From the NCBI RefSeq assembly GCF_037646705.1, contig NZ_JBBHER010000001.1:1-64000 (forward strand): 64,000 bases of DNA, written 5' to 3'. A program made the translations under genes and the position numbers. Below, in pieces: positions 51,122 to 59,566 of this stretch. The notes below the pieces were generated by a model. That model was not told the DNA's origin. It saw nothing but the letters and a program-made list of their open reading frames with translations, and did not search any database. The first letter of the stretch is position 1; every line of letters starts with the position of its first letter. This stretch comes from Pikeienuella litoralis (GTDB lineage: Bacteria > Pseudomonadota > Alphaproteobacteria > Rhodobacterales > Rhodobacteraceae).

Positions 51122-51750
51122 GGCGCCTCCGCCCGCCAGGCGAGGAGGCGGAGCCCCGCGAAGCCGAAGAGCGCCGCCGCCGCGCCCTCGACCCAGCGCC
51201 GCGCTCTGGCGTAGATCCGCCGCGCCGCCGGGTGGGCGAAGAGCGCGGAATAGCCGAGATAGACGAAGAGGCCGAGCGCCGAGCAGAGCGCCCAGATCGC
51301 CCAGACGTCCGCAGCGCCGGCGCCTGGCCGGACCCCGAGCGCGATCACCGCGCCCCAGGCGAGCAGCGCCTTGGGGTTGACGCCGTTGAGCGTCGCGCCG
51401 CGCAGGAGCAGCCGCCCGCCGGAGCGGATGGCCGCCGCGCCCGGCGCGGCTTCCTCCGCCTTGAGCGCGCTCCGCGCGGCGCCCCAGGCGAGCCAGAGAA
51501 GAAAGAGCGCTCCGCCGATCTTCAGCGCGAGAAGCGCCGGCGCGAACGCGGCGAGAAGCGGGCCGAACCCGGCCGCCGCCAGCGCGCCCCACCCGGCGAG
51601 GCTGAGGCCGAGGCCGGCCGAGAGCGCCGCCGCCGCCCGCCCGCCCGAGGCCATCGCCGTCTTCGCGACGGCCAATGTCGCCGGTCCGGGCGCGGCGGCG
51701 AGCGCGAAAAAGGCGAGGGCGGGCGCGAACAGGAAAGCGAACTCGCTCAT
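51118..51750 (-). CDS. LysE family exporter
   Basis: A 210-residue, six-helix translocator of the LysE/RhtB family. The N-terminal FFALAAAPGPATLAVAKTA is the conserved PGP motif, and GATLNGVNPKALLAW is the second-half hallmark. It exports amino acids or related small molecules. It is squeezed between pdxJ and acpS with four-base ATGA overlaps on both sides, so translation of all three is coupled. A link to vitamin B6 or pantetheine metabolism is conceivable but unsupported. Confidence 0.88.
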   Translation of the reverse strand: MSEFAFLFAPALAFFALAAAPGPATLAVAKTAMASGGRAAAALSAGLGLSLAGWGALAAAGFGPLLAAFAPALLALKIGGALFLLWLAWGAARSALKAEEAAPGAAAIRSGGRLLLRGATLNGVNPKALLAWGAVIALGVRPGAGAADVWAIWALCSALGLFVYLGYSALFAHPAARRIYARARRWVEGAAAALFGFAGLRLLAWRAEAP

Positions 51751-52517
51751 GGCGCGGCCGCTTCGCGTCGCGCGCGCTCCATGACGTCGCGCATCTTGCG
51801 GATCGCGCTGTCGAGGCCGGAGAAAATCGCCTCGCCGATCAGGAAATGGCCGATATTCAGCTCCACCACCGCCGGAAGCGCGGCGATGGGCGGCGTCGTG
51901 TCGTAGGTGAGGCCGTGGCCGGCGTGAACCTCAAGGCCGAGCCCCTTCGCGAAGGCGGCCATCTCGGTCAGTTTCGCCAGTTCGGCGTCGCGCATGTCGA
52001 GCCGCCCTTCGGCGTCTGCGTCGCAATAGGCGCCGGTGTGAAGCTCGATCACGGGGGCGCCGATTCGCGCCGCCGCCTCGATCTGGCGCGGGTCCGCCGC
52101 GACGAAGAGCGAGACGCGCGAGCCCGCCTCGCGGAGCGGCGCGATGAACTCCGCGAGATGCGCCTCGTCCCGCACGACGTCGAGCCCGCCTTCCGTGGTG
52201 CGCTCCTCGCGCTTCTCCGGCACGATGCAGGCGGCGTGGGGCTTGTGGCGGAGCGCTATGGCCTGCATCTCGTCGGTCGCGGCCATCTCCAGATTGAGCG
52301 GGACCGAGATCGCCGCGAGGATCCTCTCGATGTCGGCGTCCATGATGTGGCGGCGATCCTCACGAAGATGTGCGGTGATCCCGTCGGCGCCGGCGGCCTC
52401 CGCGATCATGGCGGCGCGGGTCGGGTCCGGCGTCGCGCCGCCCCGCGCGTTCCTGATGGTCGCGACATGGTCGATATTCACGCCGAGCCGCAACCGGCCG
52501 GAAGGGGATTCGCGCAT
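51747..52517 (-). CDS. pdxJ: Pyridoxine 5'-phosphate synthase PdxJ
   Basis: A 256-residue TIM-barrel enzyme that condenses 1-deoxyxylulose 5-phosphate with 3-amino-2-oxopropyl phosphate in the DXP-dependent vitamin B6 route. LRLGVNIDHVATIRNARGG is the N-terminal catalytic segment, HLREDRRHI carries active-site residues, and VHAGHGLTYDTT together with LNIGHFLIGEA completes the phosphate site. It is first in the run down to recO. Promoter elements should lie in the 32 bp and beyond toward the GntR gene. Confidence 0.95.
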   Translation of the reverse strand: MRESPSGRLRLGVNIDHVATIRNARGGATPDPTRAAMIAEAAGADGITAHLREDRRHIMDADIERILAAISVPLNLEMAATDEMQAIALRHKPHAACIVPEKREERTTEGGLDVVRDEAHLAEFIAPLREAGSRVSLFVAADPRQIEAAARIGAPVIELHTGAYCDADAEGRLDMRDAELAKLTEMAAFAKGLGLEVHAGHGLTYDTTPPIAALPAVVELNIGHFLIGEAIFSGLDSAIRKMRDVMERARREAAAP

Positions 52518-52549
52518 TGACTCGCTCCTTTTACGGGCAGTTTAGGCGG

Positions 52550-53185
52550 TCATCTCGCGGCTTCCAAGCGCAGCCGCACCGCGTAGGCGCTGACGATATG
52601 GCGGCGCGCCGCGGCTTCGGCCGCCGCGCCGTCCCGCGCCGCGATCGCGTCGACGATCAGCCGATGTTCGGCGTTCGAGGTCTCCGCCCGCCCCGGCGCC
52701 GAAAAGGTGGTGTCGCCGAGGAGCGAGAGCGAGCGGCGCACCGGCCCCAGCGTCTCGATCAGGTAGCGGTTATGGCTGGAGAGATGCAGCTGGCGGTGGA
52801 AGCGTTTGTTCGCCTGGGCCAGCGATTTCGGCGCGGAGACCCGCTCATCGGCGGCGATCATGTCGTAGAGGAGCGCGATTTCGGGCGCCGAGGCGTGATG
52901 CGCGGCCAGTCGGGCCGCCAGCCCCTCCATCACCTCCCGGACCGCGTAGAGTTCGCCGACCTGATCATAATCGAGCGAGGCGACGACGGCGCCCCTGCGC
53001 GCCTGATGCTGCACGACGCCTTCCGTCTCCAGCCGCCGCAGCGCTTCGCGGACCGGGGTGCGGCTCACGCCGAAACGGGCGGCGAGCTCGGCCTCCAGCA
53101 GCCGCGCGCCCGGCGGGTATTCGCCGCCGTCGATGGCGGCGAGGATCCGTTCGTGAAGCTCCTTTTCGTCCGTCTCCGAAACCAT
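52550..53185 (-). CDS. GntR family (FCD subfamily) transcriptional regulator
   Basis: A 211-residue regulator. The N-terminal winged helix has LLEAELAARFGVSRTPVREA followed by LRRLETEGVVQ. The C-terminal FCD helical bundle has metal or ligand residues in NKRFHRQLHLSSHN and NAEHRLIVDAI. FCD regulators usually respond to organic acids. ATG 53185 has GGGAG six bases before it; upstream starts would run into the ftsY leader. It is divergent from ftsY over 154 bp; its targets are not evident, because it is not beside a catabolic gene. Confidence 0.88.
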   Translation of the reverse strand: MVSETDEKELHERILAAIDGGEYPPGARLLEAELAARFGVSRTPVREALRRLETEGVVQHQARRGAVVASLDYDQVGELYAVREVMEGLAARLAAHHASAPEIALLYDMIAADERVSAPKSLAQANKRFHRQLHLSSHNRYLIETLGPVRRSLSLLGDTTFSAPGRAETSNAEHRLIVDAIAARDGAAAEAAARRHIVSAYAVRLRLEAAR

Positions 53186-53339
53186 CGCCCGCTCCCACCT
53201 CTCCATGGGAGACATGCCCGCGCCGGCGGCGGCGCGCAAGGCGCCGCCCGGCGCGGCGGCGGTGGTCAAGTCGGAGGCGAGCCGCTATCAGGAGGCGGCG
53301 ATTCAGAATAGGCGAGAACGAGGAGGCGCAGGCGCGGCG

Positions 53340-54407
53340 ATGAGTTTCTTCCGCAAGCTGAAGGATCGGCTGCTCAAGTCGTCCTCGCGGCTCGACGACG
53401 GGGTGGACGCGCTGGTGGGCGCCGAAGCGCCCGCCGCGCCCGCGCCCGACTCCCCGCCCGAGGCCAAGCCCGTATCTCCATCCCGGCCGGCGCCGGCGCC
53501 TGAGGCGGCGAAGCCCGGTCTCGCGCAGCGGCTCGCCGGCGCGGTCGGCGGCCGCGGCGCGGAGCGCGGACGGGTCCTCGACGACGCCATGCTCAACGAT
53601 CTGGAGGAGCTTCTGATCGGGGCGGACATGGGCGTCGAGACGGCGATGCGGGTCGCGGCGGCGATGGCCGAGGGCCGCTTCGGCAAGCGGCTCGGCGCGG
53701 AGGAGATCAAGACCCTCCTGGCGGCGGAGGTGGCGCGCATCCTCGCCCCGGTCGCCCGGCCGCTGCCGCTCTATGGCGTGAAACCGCAGGTGGTGCTGGT
53801 GGTCGGCGTCAACGGCTCGGGCAAGACGACGACGATCGGCAAGCTGGCGAGCCAGCTGAGAGGCGCGGGGAAATCGGTGATCATCGCCGCCGGAGACACG
53901 TTCCGCGCCGCCGCCGTCGAGCAGTTGCAGGTCTGGGGGGAGCGCGCGGGGGCGCCGGTCATGACGGCGCCCGAAGGGTCCGACCCCGCCTCGCTCGCCT
54001 TCGAGGCGATGACGCGGGCCGAGAAGGAGGGCGCGGATATTCTGCTGATCGACACCGCCGGCCGGCTCCAGAATCGCGCCGATCTGATGGCCGAGCTCGA
54101 GAAGATCGTGCGCGTGATTCGGAAGAAGGACCCGAAGGCGCCGCACAACACGCTTCTCGTTCTGGACGCGACGACGGGGCAGAACGCCCTCGCGCAGGTG
54201 GAGATCTTCCAGAAGATCGCGGCCGTCTCGGGCCTGGTGATGACCAAACTCGACGGAACCGCGCGCGGCGGCGTGCTGGTCGCGCTGGCGGACCGGTTCG
54301 GCCTGCCGATCCACGCCATCGGCGTCGGCGAGCAGATCGACGACCTGTCGCCCTTCGATCCGGAGGAGTTCGCCGCCGCGCTCGTCGGGATCGAGCCCGG
54401 AATGTAA
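53340..54407 (+). CDS. ftsY: Signal recognition particle receptor FtsY
   Basis: A 355-residue SRP receptor GTPase that docks ribosome-nascent chains at the membrane. It has a short Pro/Ala-rich A domain (about 25-60), then the N domain with LLIGADMGVETAMR. The G domain has GVNGSGKTTT, DTFRAAAVEQL, IDTAGRLQ and TKLDGTARGG. The start at ATG 53340 (MSFFRKLKDRLLKSS) gives the usual amphipathic N-terminus. An AGGAGG lies rather far upstream (about 13 bases). Confidence 0.95.
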   Translation: MSFFRKLKDRLLKSSSRLDDGVDALVGAEAPAAPAPDSPPEAKPVSPSRPAPAPEAAKPGLAQRLAGAVGGRGAERGRVLDDAMLNDLEELLIGADMGVETAMRVAAAMAEGRFGKRLGAEEIKTLLAAEVARILAPVARPLPLYGVKPQVVLVVGVNGSGKTTTIGKLASQLRGAGKSVIIAAGDTFRAAAVEQLQVWGERAGAPVMTAPEGSDPASLAFEAMTRAEKEGADILLIDTAGRLQNRADLMAELEKIVRVIRKKDPKAPHNTLLVLDATTGQNALAQVEIFQKIAAVSGLVMTKLDGTARGGVLVALADRFGLPIHAIGVGEQIDDLSPFDPEEFAAALVGIEPGM

Positions 54408-54432
54408 GATTTATCACGTCAATCTTTCCACA

Positions 54433-54445
54433 ATTATGTCATAAT
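54433..54445. promoter_or_regulatory. AT-rich palindrome after ftsY
   Basis: ATTATG and CATAAT are perfect 6-bp arms around one T, in a short AT-rich pocket. CATAAT resembles a -10 box on either strand, so it may be an operator overlapping a promoter. No -35 element at correct spacing is convincing. Confidence 0.3.
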
Positions 54446-54498
54446 AGCGTGGCTAGTGCGTTTTGCTTGGCTGTTCGGGATGTTGTGGGGCTGGGGCG

Positions 54499-54678
54499 AT
54501 GATCAAACGTGACGACGAAACGCCTGAATCCGTTCTGGATCTGGCGCTGGATTCGGTTCCTGCGGGGGCCTGCGCATATGTGCCATATCGGCCGAGAAGC
54601 CGGCCGCGCGCGCCTCAGGAGGGCCAGCGTGATTCGGTCGGCTGGGAGCTGACGCGAGATCCCGTCTACGAACGTTGA
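54499..54678 (+). CDS. Doubtful 59-residue ORF
   Basis: A frame starting MIKRDDETPESVLDLALDSV and ending DPVYER. The acidic N-terminus and basic centre are protein-like, and GGGG lies a few bases before the ATG. No family is recognised and codon bias is weak. It lies between ftsY and the EamA gene, downstream of the AT-rich palindrome. Confidence 0.28.
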   Translation: MIKRDDETPESVLDLALDSVPAGACAYVPYRPRSRPRAPQEGQRDSVGWELTRDPVYER

Positions 54679-54811
54679 CCGCGGGCGCGCCGACCTGAGC
54701 GCGACCTGACCGCTCCGAGCATGGCCGCTTTGCCGTGCGCGGCCGGCGTATTTCCTGTAATCGCGTCTCATCGCGCGCGGACTCGAGCGCGCGACTGGGG
54801 GGAATGGCGCG

Positions 54812-55717
54812 ATGTTGGCCGACTGGATCTTGTCGATCGAGGCGACGGAGACGGGCGGGAGGGTCGCGCTCGTGCTCGCGCTCACCTCCGCGGTGGCGCA
54901 TGCGGTCTTCGGCGCGCTCCAGAAAGGCAGGGGCGTCGACCCCTGGCTGATTCGCGGCGCGATCGACGTCTGGAATTGCGTGCTGGCGCTGCCGCTCGCG
55001 CTGCTCCTCGTCCCGCTTCCCTCGCGGGAGCTGGCGCTGGTTCTCGCCGGCGCGTTCGGGATCCACAGCGGCTACAAGCTGCTTCTCGCGGCGGCCTATG
55101 CGCGGGGCGCCTTCACGGTGGTCTATCCGGTGGTCCGGGGCGTCAGCCCGCTGGCGACGGTGATTTTCGCCGGGGTGGTCTTCGGCGAGACGTTCCGGCT
55201 CGGCCAGTGGAGCGGCGTGCTTCTGCTCTCGCTCGCGATCATGGCGCTGGCGGGGGTCAATCTTCGCCGCATCCGCATCGGCAGGGAGACGCTGGTCAAC
55301 GCGCTGATTCTCGCGTTCGTCACCGGCGTCTTCACCGCGCTCTACACCACCTATGACGCATGGGGGATTCGCGTGGCGGAGAACCCATTCACCTTCCTGC
55401 TCTGGTTCTTCGTCGTCGACGGGCTCTTCTTTCCGGTCCTGTCGTTCACGCTCTGGCGCCGGAGCAAAACGCGGCCGCCGCTCGGGCCGTTGCTGCGGCG
55501 CGGATTCATCGCGTCGATAATCGCCTTCGTCAGCTTCGGCTCGGTCATGCTGGCCACCCGGCTCGACAAGGTCGGCGAGGCCGCCGCGCTTCGCGAGACC
55601 TCGGTGGTCTTCGCCGCGATCATCGGCTGGGCGTTCCTGAAGGAGGAGGTGGGGCCGATCCGCGCCGGGCTGATGGCGTTGATCGCGCTTGGCGCGGTGC
55701 TGGTCGAATTCGGCTGA
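54812..55717 (+). CDS. EamA/DMT-family transporter
   Basis: A 301-residue, about ten-helix membrane protein built from two EamA repeats. GAFTVVYPVVRGVSPLATVIFAGVVFGE in the first half is mirrored by LRETSVVFAAIIGWAFLKEE in the second, both classic ends of EamA units. A GGGGGGAA ribosome site precedes ATG 54812. It is a probable exporter of small metabolites. The order ftsY-EamA-yciB recurs in related genomes, so it may be a conserved neighbour rather than an accessory gene. Confidence 0.87.
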   Translation: MLADWILSIEATETGGRVALVLALTSAVAHAVFGALQKGRGVDPWLIRGAIDVWNCVLALPLALLLVPLPSRELALVLAGAFGIHSGYKLLLAAAYARGAFTVVYPVVRGVSPLATVIFAGVVFGETFRLGQWSGVLLLSLAIMALAGVNLRRIRIGRETLVNALILAFVTGVFTALYTTYDAWGIRVAENPFTFLLWFFVVDGLFFPVLSFTLWRRSKTRPPLGPLLRRGFIASIIAFVSFGSVMLATRLDKVGEAAALRETSVVFAAIIGWAFLKEEVGPIRAGLMALIALGAVLVEFG

Positions 55718-55765
55718 GCGCGCATCGGCTTTCCGCCGGGGCGGTTTTCGGGTAAGCCCCGCTTC

Positions 55766-56362
55766 ATGAGCGCGAAAGAAATCCACCCCCTCGTTCGTCT
55801 CGGCCTCGAATTCGGGCCGCTGGCGATATTCTTTCTCACCTACCGGGCCTATTCGGACCACGACGTGATGATTCTCGGGGAGCTTTATGGCGGCGTCGTG
55901 GTGGCGACCATCGCGTTCATCCCGGCGATTCTGGTCTCGCTGGCGATTTCCTGGGCGCTGACGCGGCATCTGCCGCGCACGGCGGTGGTCACCGCGGTGG
56001 TGGTGGTGGTCTTTGGCGGGCTGACGATCTGGCTGAACGACGCCACCTTCATCAAGATGAAGCCGACGATCGTGAATCTGATCTTCGCCGCGCTTCTCGG
56101 CTGGGGGCTTCTGCGCGGGCGGTCCTACCTGAAATACCTGATGGGCGAGCTTCTGCCGCTGACGGATGAGGGCTGGATGGGCTTCACCCGGCGCTGGGCG
56201 CTCTTCTTCGTCTTCATGGCGCTCTTGAACGAGGCGATCTGGCGCGGAACGTCAGAAAGCTTCTGGGTCAACTTCAAGACGTTCGGCAGCCCGGTCGTCA
56301 CGCTGGCGTTCATCCTGTCGCAGATGAAGTTTCTTCGCCATCACACGCCGCCGGAGCCCTGA
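55766..56362 (+). CDS. yciB: Inner membrane protein YciB (IspZ, septation protein A family)
   Basis: A 198-residue protein with about five membrane helices. LGLEFGPLAIFFLTY, TFIKMKPTIVNLIFAALLGWG and LTRRWALFF-like FTRRWALFFVFMALLNEAIW are the YciB family signatures. Family members affect cell envelope and septation, and the exact activity is not known. It starts 48 bp after the EamA gene. Confidence 0.93.
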   Translation: MSAKEIHPLVRLGLEFGPLAIFFLTYRAYSDHDVMILGELYGGVVVATIAFIPAILVSLAISWALTRHLPRTAVVTAVVVVVFGGLTIWLNDATFIKMKPTIVNLIFAALLGWGLLRGRSYLKYLMGELLPLTDEGWMGFTRRWALFFVFMALLNEAIWRGTSESFWVNFKTFGSPVVTLAFILSQMKFLRHHTPPEP

Positions 56363-56395
56363 GCATCGGACCCCGGGCGTTCAGGGCTCCACGGC

Positions 56396-57391
56396 TCAGA
56401 GCATCGACGGGAGCACCTGATCGGGCGGGCGGTGCCCGTCGGCGAAGGTCTTGATGTTGATGATGACCTTCTCGCCCATCTCGATCCGGCCTTCCTCCGT
56501 CGCCGAGCTCATGTGCGGCAGGAGCATCACGTTCGGCTGCGCCATCAGCTTCGGGTTCACCGCCGGCGCGCGCTCGAACACGTCGAGCCCGGCCCCCGCC
56601 AGCTCGCCCCGCACCAGCATCCGCGTCAGCGCGTTCTCGTCCACGATCTCGCCGCGCGCGGTGTTGACGATATAGGCCGTCGGCTTCAGCAGCTTCAGCC
56701 GCCGCGCGTTCAGGAGGTGATAGGTCGCGGGCGTGTGCGGGCAATTCACGCTGACCACGTCCATCCGCGCCAGCATCTGGTCGAGGCTCTCCCAATAGGT
56801 CGCCTCCAGCTCGGCTTCGATGTCGCCATGCAGCCGGCGCCGGTTGTGGTAATGCACCTGCATCCCGAACGCCCGCGCCCGGCGCGCGACCGCCTGACCG
56901 ATCCGGCCCATGCCGAGAATGCCGAGCCGCTTTCCGCTCACCCGCCGGCCCATCAGCGCGGTCGGCGACCAGCCGGCCCAGTCGCCGGACTGGATCAGCG
57001 CGGCGCCCTCGGCGATCCGCCGCGGCACCGCGAGGATCATCGCCATGGTCATGTCCGCGGTGTCCTCGGTCAGCACGCCCGGCGTGTTGGTGACGAGGAT
57101 GCCGCGCCGGCGCGCGGTCTCGACGTCGATATGATCGAAGCCGGCGCCGTAATTCGCGATCAGTTTCAGGCGTTCGCCGGCCTGGCCGAGGATCTTGTGG
57201 TCGATCTCGTCGGTCAGGGTCGGGACCAGCACATCCGCCCGGCGCATCGCGTCGGCGAGTTGGGCGGAATCCATCGGCGTGTCGCTCTCGTTCAGCGTCA
57301 CGTCGAAAAGCTCTCGCAGGCGCGTCTCCACCGGCTCGGGTAGACGGCGCGTCACGATCACGGAGAGACGGTGCGGCGGGCGATCTTGCAT
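56396..57391 (-). CDS. D-isomer-specific 2-hydroxyacid dehydrogenase (glyoxylate/hydroxypyruvate reductase-like)
   Basis: A 331-residue NAD(P)-dependent dehydrogenase of the GyaR type. NYGAGFDHIDVETARRRGI is the substrate loop and LGILGMGRIGQAVARRARAFG the nucleotide fold. The catalytic Arg is in VNTARGEIVDE, Glu in VFERAP and His in LLPHMSSATEE. It reduces glyoxylate or hydroxypyruvate, or oxidises D-glycerate. ATG 57391 is preferred over one 32 codons upstream because AAGG precedes it and the extension resembles nothing. It is divergent from the SH3 gene over 94 bp. Confidence 0.9.
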   Translation of the reverse strand: MQDRPPHRLSVIVTRRLPEPVETRLRELFDVTLNESDTPMDSAQLADAMRRADVLVPTLTDEIDHKILGQAGERLKLIANYGAGFDHIDVETARRRGILVTNTPGVLTEDTADMTMAMILAVPRRIAEGAALIQSGDWAGWSPTALMGRRVSGKRLGILGMGRIGQAVARRARAFGMQVHYHNRRRLHGDIEAELEATYWESLDQMLARMDVVSVNCPHTPATYHLLNARRLKLLKPTAYIVNTARGEIVDENALTRMLVRGELAGAGLDVFERAPAVNPKLMAQPNVMLLPHMSSATEEGRIEMGEKVIINIKTFADGHRPPDQVLPSML

Positions 57392-57485
57392 GGGGCGAGC
57401 CTTCAGGTTGCGACAAGGGCGTGAAGCCGTGATATTGTATGCGCTGAAGCGGCACAAGAAACCGATCGGGCGACGAGGCGCGGGC

Positions 57486-57995
57486 ATGTTGAGATCGAAG
57501 GGCGCGGCGCGTGCGGCGGTGGCGGCGCTTTTGGCGGCGGCGCTGGCGATTGCGGCGCGCGCGGAGACGCTCGGCCCGGAGACGAACCTGCCCCTGCCGC
57601 GCTATGTCAGCCTCAAGACCGAGAAGGCGAACGTCCGCCGCGGGCCGGGGCTGACGCACAGGATCGACTGGGTCTTCGTCCGGCGCGGCATGCCGCTCGA
57701 GATCGTGGCGGAATACGGCCATTGGCGGAAGGTCCGCGATGTCGACGACGCTGGCGGCTGGGTGCATTTCGCGATGCTGCGCGGCGCGCGCTCCGCCGTC
57801 GTCACCGCGCCGCGCGCCGCCCTTCGCGAGGCGCCGGAGCGCGGCGCCCCACTCGCCGCGCTGGCTGAGGCGGGGGTGATCCTCTCGATCGAGAAATGCG
57901 AGCCGGACTGGTGCGAAGTCTCCGCCGGCGCCAATGATGGCTGGGTCTTGAAGTCGGAGATCTGGGGCGCGGGCCCGGACGAGGTTTTCGACTAG
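57486..57995 (+). CDS. Secreted SH3-domain protein
   Basis: A 169-residue exported protein. The Sec signal peptide is about residues 1-26, ending ARA. Two bacterial SH3-like repeats follow: KTEKANVRRGPGLTHRIDWV, ending in GGWVHFAML, and an AALREAPERGAPLAALAEAG unit ending DGWVLKSEIWG. Such proteins bind cell wall peptides or act as periplasmic adaptors. A Cys pair (KCEPDWC) in the second repeat may form a disulphide. No enzyme domain is present. Confidence 0.86.
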   Translation: MLRSKGAARAAVAALLAAALAIAARAETLGPETNLPLPRYVSLKTEKANVRRGPGLTHRIDWVFVRRGMPLEIVAEYGHWRKVRDVDDAGGWVHFAMLRGARSAVVTAPRAALREAPERGAPLAALAEAGVILSIEKCEPDWCEVSAGANDGWVLKSEIWGAGPDEVFD

Positions 57996-58377
57996 GCCGG
58001 CCGCGCCGCGCATTTTTGGGCGCGGCGGACAAGGGGGCGGCGGGGTCCCGCCCGCATCCGGGGCTCCGCGACTCACGCCGCGCCATCCCGGCGAAGCCGC
58101 CTTCCTCAACACGCGCTGAGTCGGGCGCCGATTCTGGTCGATGTCTTCGGCCGCACGCGACCTCATCATGTTTTCGCATCGGGACCCTTCGTTGACGGGA
58201 TGGCGATTTCGCCCGGCAATTGGATGATTAACTTGAATTAATCGCCAATCGACGCCTGCATACTTATAAAGGATTGCTCCCGCGATTTGACATCTGGCGG
58301 GCTCGGTCATTTTATCCGCTTGTGTACTTCCGCCGGACCACGAGCGGAGCACCATCAATAGATTGGGGGTATATATT
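57996..58377. promoter_or_regulatory. Regulatory region of the TakP-like gene
   Basis: This 382-bp gap has no credible gene. From 58195 it becomes AT-rich and carries an extended inverted repeat (58219-58249) and a sigma-70-like promoter. TTGACA is at 58287-58292 and TTTTAT at 58310-58315 with a 17-bp spacer, 63 bp before the ATG. The leader ends with GGGGGT just upstream of ATATATT and the start codon. Confidence 0.5.
58219..58249. repeat. Extended inverted repeat upstream of the TakP-like gene
   Basis: Core arms GATTAA (58226-58231) and TTAATC (58238-58243) flank CTTGAA; outer arms ATTGG (58219-58223) and CCAAT (58245-58249) continue the symmetry with a one-base offset. It ends 37 bp before the TTGACA box, a fitting position for an operator or activator site. 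Confidence 0.45.
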
Positions 58378-59496
58378 ATGGATCGTCGGAAATTCATTCG
58401 CGCGGGCGCGCTGGGCGCGGCCGGCGCCGGCCTCGGCGCGACGCTTGCGGCGCCGGCCATCGCGCAGAGCCTGCCGAAGGTTCAGTGGCGCTGCACGTCG
58501 TCCTTTCCCAAATCGCTCGACACGATCTACGGCGGCGCGGAGGATATCGCCCGATACGTCTCGGAAGCGACGGACGGCAATTTCACCATTCAGGTCTACG
58601 CCGCCGGCGAACTCGTCCCTGGCCTTCAGGCCGCCGACGCCGTGATCAACGGCACGGTCGAGATGTGCCACACCGCCGCCTATTACTATGTCGGAAAGGA
58701 TCCGACCTACGCCATGGGCGCGGTCATCCCATTCGGTCTCAACACGCGCGGGATGCGGGCCTGGCTGCATTACGGCGGCGGCTATGAGCTTCTGAACGAA
58801 TTCTATCACGGCCAGGGAATCCACTATCTCGGCGCCGGCGGCACCGGCACGCAGATGGGCGGCTGGTTCCGCAAGGAGATCAACTCGCTCGACGACATGA
58901 AGGGCCTGAAGATGCGGATCGCCGGCCTCGCCGGTCAGATGATGGAGAAGATGGGCGTCGTGCCGCAGCAGATCGCCGGCGGCGATATCTATCCCTCGCT
59001 GGAGCGGGGCACCATCGACGCGGCCGAGTGGATCGGCCCTTATGACGATGAGAAACTGGGCTTCTACAAGGTCGCGCCGTATTACTACTATCCCGGCTGG
59101 TGGGAAGGAAATCTGGAGCTCAACGCGTTCATCAATCTCGACAAGTGGAACGAGCTGCCGGACGCCTACAAGAGCCTGCTCAAGACCGCCTCGACCGCGG
59201 CGTCGCAGCAGATGATGGCCGAATACGACTACAAGAACCCGACCGCGCTCCGGCAGCTGATCAGCAAGGGGGCGAAGCTTCGCCCCTTCCCGCAGGATGT
59301 GATGGAGGCGTCGTTCAAGGCCTCGACCGAGGTCTACGCCGACATCACCGCGAAAAACGCGGCCTTCAAGAAGATCTACGATTCGATGATGGCGTTCCGC
59401 GCGGAGACCTATCTCTGGCAACAGGTGGCGGAATACACCTACGACACGTTCATGATGGTCAAGCAGCGTGAAGGCGCGCTGAAGATGGGCGGCTGA
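58378..59496 (+). CDS. takP: TRAP transporter substrate-binding protein, TakP-like
   Basis: A 372-residue periplasmic receptor with a Tat-type signal (Arg3-Arg4 in DRRKFIRAG, AIA cleavage near 29). The mature part matches remembered TakP of Rhodobacter sphaeroides, which binds 2-oxo acids such as pyruvate with sodium as a dimer. Matching segments are FPKSLDTIYGGAEDIARY, AAGELVPGLQAADAV, QQIAGGDIYPSLERGTIDAA and EWIGPYDDEKLGFYKVAPYY. Its permeases are encoded convergently. The ligand may be a 2-oxo acid; this is by similarity only. Confidence 0.92.
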   Translation: MDRRKFIRAGALGAAGAGLGATLAAPAIAQSLPKVQWRCTSSFPKSLDTIYGGAEDIARYVSEATDGNFTIQVYAAGELVPGLQAADAVINGTVEMCHTAAYYYVGKDPTYAMGAVIPFGLNTRGMRAWLHYGGGYELLNEFYHGQGIHYLGAGGTGTQMGGWFRKEINSLDDMKGLKMRIAGLAGQMMEKMGVVPQQIAGGDIYPSLERGTIDAAEWIGPYDDEKLGFYKVAPYYYYPGWWEGNLELNAFINLDKWNELPDAYKSLLKTASTAASQQMMAEYDYKNPTALRQLISKGAKLRPFPQDVMEASFKASTEVYADITAKNAAFKKIYDSMMAFRAETYLWQQVAEYTYDTFMMVKQREGALKMGG

Positions 59497-59521
59497 CGCT
59501 CCTCGCCCGGACGGCTGAGAC

Positions 59522-59555
59522 GGCTCGCATGGGGATTCCCATGCGGGCCTTTTTT
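59522..59555 (+). terminator. Intrinsic terminator behind the TakP-like gene
   Basis: GGCTCGCATGGG (59522-59533) and CCCATGCGGGCC (59538-59549) form a stem with a GATT loop, followed by TTTTTT (59550-59555) on the plus strand. It lies 25 bp after the stop and 12 bp before the end of the convergent permease gene, so it may also block that transcript. Confidence 0.85.
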
Positions 59556-59566
59556 CGTTCAGGGCC

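Larger units (their letters stand above)
54408..54811. other. Intergenic stretch between ftsY and the EamA transporter
   Basis: This 404-bp gap begins with an AT-rich segment (54411-54480) unusual for the window. It contains the palindrome ATTATG-T-CATAAT (54433-54445), which overlaps a possible -10 box. It also contains the doubtful 59-codon frame described separately. The promoter for the EamA and yciB genes probably lies here. No hairpin with a T-run was found for ftsY termination. Confidence 0.4.
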
